Shown here piece after piece: positions 8,332-16,440 of a DNA stretch of 64,000 bases. The stretch comes from Ktedonobacteria bacterium (lineage in GTDB: Bacteria > Chloroflexota > Ktedonobacteria > Ktedonobacterales > JACDGC01), in assembly GCA_027459705.1 (NCBI GenBank), contig DAIDHM010000200.1, positions 1 through 64,000 of the forward strand, in the 5' to 3' direction. The notes below the pieces were generated by a model, which was not told the DNA's origin, did no database searches, and saw only the letters and a list, made by a program, of their open reading frames with translations. The stretch's first letter is position 1, and each line of letters begins with the position of its first letter. Position numbers and translations under genes: made by a program.

Positions 8332-9390
8332 TCAACAATTGCTCAGCGTTAAACCAATACGCGCCGTACCACCGTTCGACTGAATGACCAGGGTGATCAG
8401 TTCACCTGTCTTTATGCTCTGTCCTAGAGTGACCTGGATGACCTGTGAGGCCCCCGGCGGTATCTGCCCATTGATGGCGGAGATGGTGAGGCGTGGCGCG
8501 AACAACATGCCATTGCTCGTCCACGAAAGCGCAAGTGTCCCGTTATTGCTGATGATAAATTGCGAGTATTTGCCGGGAACACAGGAGATTTTGAGGGTCA
8601 GTGGCGCCACCACCATGATCGGCGCCGCAACATTGGCAGGCGCGAAAGCAGAGACCGCGGTCGCTGTCATGGTCGCGGTGGGAGATATAGGTAATCCTTT
8701 GGCCAGCGATGTTTGCGGAAGAAAGCGTGCCGCGATGATCCCCGCACTGACAAGAATGAGCATGGTGCCTAGCAAGGCAAACAAGAGCCGTTGGCGCGGA
8801 TGCTGGCGCGATCGATAGGATGGTTTCCAGATACGCAATTGGACTTCCGTTGCCCCATCAAGGCGTAGTGCCTGCATGGCCCTGGTCGCGTCTCCTGAAA
8901 CCTCGGTCTGCGCCAGACGCTGTGGAACGCGTGGCAGAGCTTGCGGGGTCGTTTGCGACACAGGCCAATGGGCATGTTGCGCCAGATTATGCAAGAGGGT
9001 ATCCTCGGTCGTTGCCAGCAACGCGCCTTGCGCATCGATATACGCCACAAGTTCCAACCGCTCGCGTGGAAGGTCATTACTGTCGATCAAGCGCAGTGGT
9101 ACTGGCAACATCCCTGGGTAAGCCGCCAGATTGGGCGCGGCAAAGGCATCGCGGACATACGCGACGGCGGCGCGCGGACCACTGATCGCAATGATGAGCG
9201 CACGTTTGCCATTTGGCAGCAGAACCGGGCCATCATAAAACGCGGATCCGCGCAGTTCCTGGGGATCCAACCGTTCCATCCACATCTGCCAGGCTCGTTC
9301 TTCGGCTTGTTCCAGGTCGAGCCCATCCGCATTGAAGGCGATACCGAGTAGATTGCGCGCGACCGCGACTGGTTGTTGTTGCCCAGCCAA
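8332..9390 (-). CDS. Single-pass membrane protein with a C-terminal Ig-like domain
   Basis: 352 residues, not recognised as a named family. The N-terminal half (about 1-195) is soluble and probably cytoplasmic; one membrane helix spans about 202-223 (RLLFALLGTMLILVSAGIIAARFL). A Thr/Ala-rich linker follows, then an outside domain of about 90 residues with a beta-sandwich look (ISCVPGKYSQFIISNNGTLALSW ... SNGGTARIGLTLS), similar in style to BACON or Ig-like domains. The TTG start is chosen because GGAGGTG lies 7 bases upstream. It is followed after one base by the RlmM-like gene. Role unknown. Confidence 0.75.
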   Translation of the reverse strand: MAGQQQPVAVARNLLGIAFNADGLDLEQAEERAWQMWMERLDPQELRGSAFYDGPVLLPNGKRALIIAISGPRAAVAYVRDAFAAPNLAAYPGMLPVPLRLIDSNDLPRERLELVAYIDAQGALLATTEDTLLHNLAQHAHWPVSQTTPQALPRVPQRLAQTEVSGDATRAMQALRLDGATEVQLRIWKPSYRSRQHPRQRLLFALLGTMLILVSAGIIAARFLPQTSLAKGLPISPTATMTATAVSAFAPANVAAPIMVVAPLTLKISCVPGKYSQFIISNNGTLALSWTSNGMLFAPRLTISAINGQIPPGASQVIQVTLGQSIKTGELITLVIQSNGGTARIGLTLSNC

Positions 9391-9723
9391 CCTGGATCAC
9401 CTCCACATCATCACGTACAGCCAGTGCTTGTTCCTCATGCACGTTCCATTACATCATACCATTTCCCTATCGTCTCGCAGTATGTGTACGCCAAACGCAC
9501 CATGTTCGAGCCTATCAATGGATGCGCAGGTGTGCCAATGGGATTGAGACGCGGAATGTCTCATAGCAAACGGAACGCCAAAACCTACAATGCTGCGTTG
9601 TCTGCCTCTGGAAAGTTTATAATATTCCCTGGTTATTCCAGCTTGCCATGAACAATGGCTGAACGGTCGCTCGTCACAGCGCGATCAAAAAATCTCTGGT
9701 ACACTGAACACGAGGAGGTGCAG
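9391..9723. other. Intergenic region between divergent operons
   Basis: 333 bases. The only clear signal is TACACT at about 9699-9704 on the plus strand, a possible -10 close to the SD of the gene starting at 9724. No ORF here has an SD or family likeness. Confidence 0.35.
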
Positions 9724-10098
9724 ATGGAGCCTGATCCTGATTTTGATCTGCTTGCGGCGGCCTTGCGAGCGGATATGTCTGATGTAGCGATCTGGGTGCC
9801 AGCGCTTTGCACAAAATTAGCCGGAGCACTGCCGACGCGCGTTAGCCTACGCCGCGGCGGCTTGCTGGGAAATGGTCCGGTGATTGGCATGCAAGCAGAA
9901 CTCGGCACCCATCGTTATGCCTTGCGCTTAGAGCATGGGCACCCAGTGGCGGAACGAACCCACGTCGTCCGCGGGATTGCGCTGAAGACCGAACCAATGC
10001 CGCTTGATGGGTGGCTGATGGCATTGACCGAAGCATTGGCACAGATAGCGGCGGCGAGCGCTCAGGAGCGCGCCGCCATACAGCGACTTTTGCAGTGA
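9724..10098 (+). CDS. Hypothetical protein, 124 residues
   Basis: No family recognised. The ATG at 9724 is preferred to an upstream in-frame ATG (9655) because GAGGAGGTG lies 4 bases before it and a possible -10 (TACACT) falls between the two. The protein is acidic at its N-terminus (MEPDPDFDLLAAAL), then alpha/beta in character (VSLRRGGLLGNGPVIGMQAELGTHRYALRLEHG), and ends with a helical Ala/Glu-rich segment. No membrane helix or signal peptide. The next gene starts 25 bases downstream on the same strand, so both are probably co-transcribed and may work together. Confidence 0.7.
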   Translation: MEPDPDFDLLAAALRADMSDVAIWVPALCTKLAGALPTRVSLRRGGLLGNGPVIGMQAELGTHRYALRLEHGHPVAERTHVVRGIALKTEPMPLDGWLMALTEALAQIAAASAQERAAIQRLLQ

Positions 10099-10123
10099 AG
10101 TGCATGCTGAAAGGAACCGAACA

Positions 10124-10945
10124 ATGAGTAACCCGGGCGATCAGATTCCCGCGCGCGCGAAAGAGCGCTTGCAACTGATGCGTGGCGCTGGTGGCGTCCG
10201 CCCGCTCTTTACGAGCGATCTCTCCGTCAATGAATTTCTGCTGGTCAAAGAAGCTGGCTTCGATCCTCTTGGTCTGGTCGTCGGCAGCTCGATCTATCAT
10301 ATTGGCTTTCAGTTCGCCAATATGTCGCAGAATCAAGAAATGGCGGTCCTGACACAGGCGATGTACAACTCGCGCGAGCTGGCGATGAGTCGTATGGAGG
10401 CTGAAGCAGATGCTCTGGGCGCCGACGGCATTGTCGGGGTCCGCCTCCAGGTCGGCCAATATAATTGGGGCATGAATCTGGCGGAATTTATGGCAATTGG
10501 CACCGCCGTGAAATCTCGCGACGGCACCAATCATCGGACGCCGCAGGGTAAGCCATTCACCAGTGATCTTTCTGGCCAGGATTTCCGCACACTTTTGGCA
10601 GCCGGCTATCGTCCCGTCTCCCTGGTGATGGGTACCTGCGTCTACCACGTTGGGATTCAGGGAGCGCGCCAATGGTTCGCGTCCGCGACCGGCCAAAATG
10701 TCGAGATGACGAATTACACCCAGGCGCTGTATGAGGCGCGCGAATTGGCCATGGAGCGCATGCAAGCCGAGGCCAATGCAGTCGCCGCCGAAGGCATCGT
10801 CGGCGCGCGGATCGAAGAGCAAAGCTATGGCTGGGATACCCACGTCATCGAATTCTTCGCGATTGGCACCTCGGTTGTCCAGACGCGCGCTGATCATCAG
10901 ATCGAGAAGCCGCAGATGGTGCTCAGTCTGAACGATCAGTCATAG
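10124..10945 (+). CDS. Tandem YbjQ/DUF74-type heavy-metal-binding-domain protein
   Basis: 273 residues made of two copies of a YbjQ-like (PF01906-like) unit. The first runs about 20-130, with LFTSDLSVNEFLLVKEAGFDPLGLV, SSIYHIG and ELAMSRMEAEADALGADGIVGVRL. The second runs about 145-265, with FTSDLSGQDFRTLLAAGYRPVSLV, TCVYHVG and ELAMERMQAEANAVAAEGIVGARI. Typical YbjQ proteins are about 105 residues and form pentamers, so an internal duplication here is notable. The ATG at 10124 has GAAAGGAA upstream; a GTG 24 bases earlier is less likely. Function of the family is poorly known. A strong hairpin follows. Confidence 0.85.
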   Translation: MSNPGDQIPARAKERLQLMRGAGGVRPLFTSDLSVNEFLLVKEAGFDPLGLVVGSSIYHIGFQFANMSQNQEMAVLTQAMYNSRELAMSRMEAEADALGADGIVGVRLQVGQYNWGMNLAEFMAIGTAVKSRDGTNHRTPQGKPFTSDLSGQDFRTLLAAGYRPVSLVMGTCVYHVGIQGARQWFASATGQNVEMTNYTQALYEARELAMERMQAEANAVAAEGIVGARIEEQSYGWDTHVIEFFAIGTSVVQTRADHQIEKPQMVLSLNDQS

Positions 10946-10954
10946 CATAAACGG

Positions 10955-10988
10955 CGTCCGCGTCAGGTAGGTCTACCTGACGCGGACG
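10955..10988. terminator. Perfect 16-bp palindromic hairpin
   Basis: CGTCCGCGTCAGGTAG (10955-10970) and its exact complement (10973-10988) with only two bases between them. There is no T tract on either side. It probably ends the 9724-10945 unit, but near-perfect symmetry also suits a protein-binding site upstream of the histidine kinase gene. Confidence 0.5.
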
Positions 10989-11129
10989 AGTGGCTGTATC
11001 GCCCATCCCCGCACCTGTTGACCACCACACACCACAACAATGGGATCTCCACGCAGCCAGGGCGCTCGGGCGCCTTACGCCTATGTTGGCGCAAACGAAA
11101 CTTTGCGCATGGCATGCCTCTCATTCTGC

Positions 11130-11135
11130 TATAAT
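11130..11135 (+). promoter_or_regulatory. Consensus -10 box (TATAAT) for the histidine kinase operon
   Basis: A perfect TATAAT about 100 bases before the chosen start at 11236. The -35 is poor: a TTGCGC at 11103-11108 is 21 bases away. The box lies inside the longest in-frame ORF, which supports using the downstream ATG. Confidence 0.5.
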
Positions 11136-11235
11136 TTCTCTAACTCGACAATGTATCCCCAAACCCATCGTCACTCAGGTCACCGTCAATGTTGATGGCA
11201 TGGTTTCGCGTGCTGACGCGTCATGGGAGGTTTCA

Positions 11236-13506
11236 ATGCGGCACCTCATGCGCCAGAAGATCGGCGTGCAACTGCTCAGCTTGTATCTTATATTTGTCAT
11301 CCCTGTGCTGCTTGGCGGCACCGGGCTGTATCTCTTTCAGCGCAATAATTTGCAACAGAACGCCTTCCAATCTGACCAGGGGCTGGCCCAGGCGGTCGCC
11401 CTGGAGATTTCGGCGCATGTGCAGTCTTCCGCCGGGATTATTCAAGATCTGGCGACCGATGTAGCGACGAACAACCTGGACACGCGTCAGCTCAACTTGC
11501 TCTACTCCTATGCATTCGGCGCTTACCCTGATATCTCGCTCTATGCCATCCTCGATCCCACTGGCAAAATGATCTACAACTATCCATCAAATCTGGCGAC
11601 CATAGGCCAGAATTTCAGTAAGAGCGATTATTTTCAAGGAGCACTGCAGAGCAACACCCCCTATATCTCCTCGCGCCGCATCAGTACTACGACCCATACC
11701 AGCGTCTACTCCCTCGCCACCACCATGCGGAACAGTACTGGCGCGATCGTTGGGGTCATGGTCATCGAGGTATCCCTCGATATCTTCAACCTGCATCTGC
11801 AAACAATCCAACGGCAATTAACTCCCGCCAGCGAGATGGGCATCTGGATCATCGACGCCCATGGGCAAACGATCGCCACCACGAAAGCTGACCCCACCGC
11901 TCAGAATCTCCCCGACCTGCCTGGTTCGGTTGCGTCGATTGCGCGCCAGGGGCAACCGGGCCAACTTTCCAGCCGTGACCAGAAACGTGATTGGTTCTAT
12001 AGTTTCGTGCCGATCCTCGAAGCAAATTGGGCGGTTGTCGTGCAACGTCCTGCCGACGTGACCTTCGCTATCCTGGTCGAATTTCAGCGTGGACTGATCG
12101 TCGCTTTGACGCTCGTCATTGTCGGCGCGGTCTTCTTCTGGATGATGATGCATCAGCGCCTCATCGCGCCGCTCACTCGCCTGGCCGACGCGGTCTCGCG
12201 GTTTGATCCCGAAGACCCGCACCACACGGAATCATCAGGATTATTGAGCAACGACCACTCGCGCCACGATGAGGTCGGCAAATTGATAACCGCTTTCCTG
12301 GTGATGGAACACCACATTCGTTCGCACCTCCAACGCAATGATGAGACGATCCAGGCGCAATTTCATACGCTGGAAGCTATCATGCGCAGTATGGATGAAG
12401 CGGTATTGCTCGAAAGCCCATCCGGGCAGATCGTCTATGCGAATTCCGTATTCAGTCGCGCCGTCGGGATACCGCAGTCAGAATTGGTCGCCAGTTCGTT
12501 CCAGCGTGGTCATCTGCGCGAAAGATTGCTTGCGATGTTCAGCTCGCCTGCGACATTTGACGAAGTATTTGTCCCGGTCGAACGTGGCCATGGTCCACAA
12601 CATATTGAATTTCAGTTGCGTGGTGTCTTCTTGAACCAGGAGCACCTTATCCCGGTACAACGCGACATCCGCATGCGCTATTTCTCGGTGCGCGATGCGA
12701 TTGGCCAGCTGATTGGACGCGGAAAAATCTTTCAGGATGTCACTGTGGAAAATCAGGCGGAACGCATCAAGCGCAATCTCCTCGCGATTGTGTCGCATGA
12801 ACTGCGCACTCCCCTTACCGCAATCAAAGGGTATGCCACCAGTCTTTTGGACGAAGCCGAAGGCGAGATAGACCTGAACTGGCAAAAGCATAGCTTGAGC
12901 CAGATTGTGCTCGAAAGTAATCGCTTAGCCGATCTGGTGACGAGTCTGCTCGACATGTCGCAAGTCGAGGCCCATACCCTCAAATTATATCCGGAATGGC
13001 ATCTCTTGAGTTCGCTGGTGGAAGAAGCACGTGATATGGTCTTCACCGCCCAAGACCAGCACCAGCTCCAGATCCATCTGCCCGAACCACTGCCATTGCT
13101 CAACGTCGATGGACGGCGGATTATTGTCATTCTGCGTAACCTCTTTGAGAATGCGCGCCGCTATGGCGGACCTGACCTGCGCATCGAACTGAGCGCCAGT
13201 TACTCCGCACTGCAATCAGAAGACTCACCTGGTCTTCTGCTCTCCGTCGCGGACAATGGTCCGGGGATTCCGGCGCATCTCGTCGAACGCATCTTCGATC
13301 GCTTTTATCAGGTGGAAACTGGACATGAGCGGAGCCGCAATGGCGTGGGACTCGGGTTAGCGATCTGTCGAGGATTCATGGAAGCGCACCAGGGTCGCAT
13401 CTGGGCAACAAACCGATTGGATGGCGAGCATGGCGCGGTCTTCCTGCTCTGGTTCCCTCCGCATGTCTTGCGAATCCACGATCCACAGTTCGTCGAACAG
13501 GAATGA
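11236..13506 (+). CDS. Membrane sensor histidine kinase (Cache-HAMP-PAS-HisKA-HATPase)
   Basis: Two-component sensor, 757 residues from the ATG at 11236, which has GGGAGG 5 bases upstream; a longer frame from 10990 would cross the promoter. First helix about 12-34, an extracytoplasmic double-Cache region up to about 280, second helix about 285-310, a HAMP-like linker, a PAS domain about 380-500, and HisKA with H521 in IVSHELRTPL. The ATPase carries the N (LFENARR), G1 (VADNGPGIP) and G2 (GVGLGLAI) boxes. Cache domains bind small ligands such as organic acids or amino acids. The cognate response regulator starts 17 bases after the stop. Confidence 0.95.
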   Translation: MRHLMRQKIGVQLLSLYLIFVIPVLLGGTGLYLFQRNNLQQNAFQSDQGLAQAVALEISAHVQSSAGIIQDLATDVATNNLDTRQLNLLYSYAFGAYPDISLYAILDPTGKMIYNYPSNLATIGQNFSKSDYFQGALQSNTPYISSRRISTTTHTSVYSLATTMRNSTGAIVGVMVIEVSLDIFNLHLQTIQRQLTPASEMGIWIIDAHGQTIATTKADPTAQNLPDLPGSVASIARQGQPGQLSSRDQKRDWFYSFVPILEANWAVVVQRPADVTFAILVEFQRGLIVALTLVIVGAVFFWMMMHQRLIAPLTRLADAVSRFDPEDPHHTESSGLLSNDHSRHDEVGKLITAFLVMEHHIRSHLQRNDETIQAQFHTLEAIMRSMDEAVLLESPSGQIVYANSVFSRAVGIPQSELVASSFQRGHLRERLLAMFSSPATFDEVFVPVERGHGPQHIEFQLRGVFLNQEHLIPVQRDIRMRYFSVRDAIGQLIGRGKIFQDVTVENQAERIKRNLLAIVSHELRTPLTAIKGYATSLLDEAEGEIDLNWQKHSLSQIVLESNRLADLVTSLLDMSQVEAHTLKLYPEWHLLSSLVEEARDMVFTAQDQHQLQIHLPEPLPLLNVDGRRIIVILRNLFENARRYGGPDLRIELSASYSALQSEDSPGLLLSVADNGPGIPAHLVERIFDRFYQVETGHERSRNGVGLGLAICRGFMEAHQGRIWATNRLDGEHGAVFLLWFPPHVLRIHDPQFVEQE

Positions 13507-13522
13507 GAGAGGGGAAGCTCGT

Positions 13523-14236
13523 ATGGATTCCATCACGCACGAATTACCGCTTGGGAAGACGATCCTGGTGGTTGACGATGAACCTAACATACGGGATGTT
13601 ATACACCGATCGCTCGAAAAACATCAGTTCATTGTGGTGATGGCCACCAATGGTTGGGACGCCCTCGCAGCGTTTGATCAAGCGACCTTCGCGGCAGTTA
13701 TCCTGGACATCATGATGCCGCAGTTAAATGGGCTGGAAGTCTGTCGTCGCATCCGCCAGAAGAGCACGGTTCCGATCATCATGCTGACCGCCCTGAATGA
13801 AGAAACGGATAAGATTACGGCATTACGCGAGGGCGCCGATGATTATCTGACGAAGCCCTTCGCGGTCGGCGAATTGATCGCGCGTTTGCAATCCGTCATC
13901 CGCCGCGCGAATTGGGTCGATGTGCCGCGCTCCGTCGGCACCCAACGCTTTGGCGATCTCGAGATGGATTTTGACCAACGACTCGTCTGGCGCGATGGGA
14001 CGCTCATCAAATTGACACCCACAGAATATCAGATCTTACGGGAACTCGCGCTGCACCCCGGGAAGATCTTTTCTCACCAAACGTTATTGACGCGCCTCTG
14101 GGGTGCCGATCATTGCCGCGACGCGGAATATCTGCGCGTCTACATTGGTCGGGTGCGGCATAAAATCGAACGCGATGCGAACCGGCCAAAACATATCCTG
14201 ACGGAACCAGGTATTGGCTATTATTTCATGAAATGA
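13523..14236 (+). CDS. OmpR/PhoB-family response regulator
   Basis: DNA-binding regulator, 237 residues. Receiver domain about 10-125: acidic pocket DDEPN, phospho-acceptor D62 in VILDIMMPQLNG, the Thr in MLTAL, and the Lys in TKPF. A winged-helix domain follows at about 140-235 (LTPTEYQILRELALHPGK ... VYIGRVRHKIE). The ATG at 13523 has GAGAGGGGAAG upstream and lies 17 bases after the histidine kinase stop, so it is the natural partner. It ends 26 bases from the stop of a second, convergent OmpR-type gene. Confidence 0.95.
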   Translation: MDSITHELPLGKTILVVDDEPNIRDVIHRSLEKHQFIVVMATNGWDALAAFDQATFAAVILDIMMPQLNGLEVCRRIRQKSTVPIIMLTALNEETDKITALREGADDYLTKPFAVGELIARLQSVIRRANWVDVPRSVGTQRFGDLEMDFDQRLVWRDGTLIKLTPTEYQILRELALHPGKIFSHQTLLTRLWGADHCRDAEYLRVYIGRVRHKIERDANRPKHILTEPGIGYYFMK

Positions 14237-14261
14237 CACGCCCAGTCACCCTGCGGAATAC

Positions 14262-14996
14262 TCAGTCAGATGGCGAAGCCGGCAGTGGCGCAACCAGGCG
14301 ATAGCCTTTGCCTAATTCTGTTTGAATCGATCCCGTACCGGCGAGCGTGGGTTCCGCTTTGGGGAGATATCCCAATTTACGGCGCAGTCGCCCGATATGG
14401 ACACGCAGGAGATCGCGCTCATAGCGATATTCCTGACCAAACACCTCGGTCAGTATGGCCTCATAGCGCACAATGGTATTGAGATGCAATGCCAGCATCT
14501 CCAAAATCCGGAACTCCGTCGCGGTGAGACCCACCTGTTCCTGGGCATGCCAGACGATGTGTTGCGTCAAATCAATCGTGAGGTCGCCGATGTGCATGAC
14601 CCCCGTAGCGTGTGGTTCGATCTCCCAGTGTGACCTGCGCATCACCGAACGAACCCTGGCCAACAATTCATTCATCGAGAAAGGTTTCGTCAGATAATCG
14701 TCCGCCCCAATGTCTAGCGCGGCAATCTTATCCGCCTCATCATCCAGCGCCGTCACCATGATGATCGGTATGGTGCTGGTCTGGCGGATCTTCCGACAGA
14801 CATCTAATCCATTCATCTGGGGCAGCATGATATCCAGAATAATCAATGCTATCGGCTGGTGATCGAGGAGCTCCAACGCTTCCAATCCCTGACTGGCCGT
14901 CATCACCCGATATGCATTGTGCTCTAAATGATGCTGCATGAAATCGCGGATGCGCGCATCATCATCCACCAGCAGGATCCATTTGTCTGGCAGCAT
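14262..14996 (-). CDS. OmpR/PhoB-family response regulator, orphan
   Basis: 244 residues. Receiver domain with DDD pocket, D55 in LIILDIMLPQMNG, Thr in MVTAL and Lys in TKPF, then a winged helix (LTATEFRILEMLALHLNT ... VHIGRLRRKLG). It closely resembles the regulator at 13523-14236 and is likely a paralogue. It converges on that gene and has no kinase next to it. It could be a second output of the same kinase or belong to a kinase elsewhere. The ATG at 14996 has GAGG 7 bases upstream, better than the GTG three bases earlier. Confidence 0.93.
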   Translation of the reverse strand: MLPDKWILLVDDDARIRDFMQHHLEHNAYRVMTASQGLEALELLDHQPIALIILDIMLPQMNGLDVCRKIRQTSTIPIIMVTALDDEADKIAALDIGADDYLTKPFSMNELLARVRSVMRRSHWEIEPHATGVMHIGDLTIDLTQHIVWHAQEQVGLTATEFRILEMLALHLNTIVRYEAILTEVFGQEYRYERDLLRVHIGRLRRKLGYLPKAEPTLAGTGSIQTELGKGYRLVAPLPASPSD

Positions 14997-15199
14997 CACA
15001 CCACCTCATCGCAATCGGCTAACGCCCATCATGCGGGCATCCTATCACGGTGGGTGAGCATGGAACAAGAGCACGCCACCCCGGAAAACGTCTGGCAATA
15101 GTTGGTCGTGACCGACCGTGTATGATGCAGTCATGTGGGCAATCCTGGATGGCCCTGGCCATGCTAGTATTGGTCATGGCAGGGTGGAATTGCACACTT

Positions 15200-16393
15200 T
15201 CAATCCTGGGTTGCCTGGCCATCAGGGACCGCAGGGGCCGCGTTCGTACGGAGCGAGCGCAACACCGCATCCGTATCCGCGCCGAGCAATGGTGGCGGCG
15301 TCGGCGTCCGTACGGGGATCGCGTCAAACGTGATGGGCATCCTGACGGACGGAAAAGACCCAATAGTGGGATGTTCAATCATCTGGACCATCTGGCGCGC
15401 TTGCATCTGTGGGTGTTGCAACGCCTCAGCGATCGAATTGACACTGCCAGCCGGAATTCCTGCCGCAGCCAATGCCTCCAGCCATTCCTGACGGGTCCGC
15501 TGGACGAAGATGGCATTCAGCCGTTCAATCAACGTATCACGCTGGCGCACCCGGTCAGGGTTATGCGCGTAGCGTTCATCACGATACCAGCGATCGGTGG
15601 CGCCTGTACCATCCAACAATGCGCAGAGACGCAGCCAGAGGGCATCATTGCCGACAGCAAGGTTGAAATAGCCATCGCTGGCCGCGAAGGTCTGGTACGG
15701 GGCAATGGTGGGGTGGGCGCTCCCCAGCGGTTGAGGAATCTCGCCCGCGAGCATCGAGGCTTCGGCGTGATAGGTTTGCCAGGATACGACGGTCTCCAGC
15801 AGCGAGACATCGACATGATCGCCGGTGCCCTGCAGATCACGGACGCGCAACGCCGCCAGTGCGCCGATGACAGCCCACATGCCCGTGCCGATATCCGCCA
15901 GTGAAAATCCCACTTTGACAGGTGGACGACCTGGTTCACCTGTCACATACATCAATCCGCCTTCACCCTGCGCGATGAGGTCATAGCCAGGAAAGGCGGA
16001 CCATGGCCCGGTGAGGCCATACCCCGAGATGGAGATCAAGACAACCCTGGGCGCGCGTCGATGGATCTCTTCCCACGAGAAACCCAATCGACTCAGCGTC
16101 CCTGGGCGGAAATTTTCCGCCACGATATCGGCCGACTCGATCAGATCCCATAATGCTTGTTTGCCTTCCGCTGATTTGAGATCGAGCAAGAGGCTCTGTT
16201 TATTGCGATTGACGCTCAAATAATACGTACTTTCGCCTTGTACGAACGGCGGCCCCCAATGCCGCGTATCGTCCCCAGCCTCGGATTCAATCTTGATCAC
16301 CTCGGCACCCAGGTCCCCCAACGTCATCGTGCAATATGGTCCGCTCAGAATGCGCGTCAAATCGACTACGCGAATGCCTGCGAGTGGCAACAT
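15200..16393 (-). CDS. CaiB/BaiF family (class III) CoA-transferase
   Basis: Moves CoA between carboxylic acids, activating an organic acid as its CoA thioester; cytoplasmic. 397 residues, usual length. Motifs: IRVVDLTRILSGPYCTMTLGDLGAEVIKIE at the N-terminus, ENFRPGTLSRLG, the catalytic Asp in FPGYDLIAQGEGG, and GTGDHVDVSLLE. AAGGAGG lies 8 bases before the second of two closely spaced ATGs (16393). It follows the fused AccD-AccA gene by 47 bases on the same strand, downstream of a Liv-type transporter, so the cluster may take up and activate an organic acid. The actual acid cannot be read from the sequence. Confidence 0.92.
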   Translation of the reverse strand: MLPLAGIRVVDLTRILSGPYCTMTLGDLGAEVIKIESEAGDDTRHWGPPFVQGESTYYLSVNRNKQSLLLDLKSAEGKQALWDLIESADIVAENFRPGTLSRLGFSWEEIHRRAPRVVLISISGYGLTGPWSAFPGYDLIAQGEGGLMYVTGEPGRPPVKVGFSLADIGTGMWAVIGALAALRVRDLQGTGDHVDVSLLETVVSWQTYHAEASMLAGEIPQPLGSAHPTIAPYQTFAASDGYFNLAVGNDALWLRLCALLDGTGATDRWYRDERYAHNPDRVRQRDTLIERLNAIFVQRTRQEWLEALAAAGIPAGSVNSIAEALQHPQMQARQMVQMIEHPTIGSFPSVRMPITFDAIPVRTPTPPPLLGADTDAVLRSLRTNAAPAVPDGQATQD

Positions 16394-16440
16394 GCGCATG
16401 TCCTCCTTGGTACTACCCTCTACCTACTCCGTCATGTTGT

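Noticed and set aside
10990-11235. Upstream extension of the histidine kinase
   Set aside because: It contains a perfect -10 box and low-conservation residues; the ATG at 11236 has a good SD.
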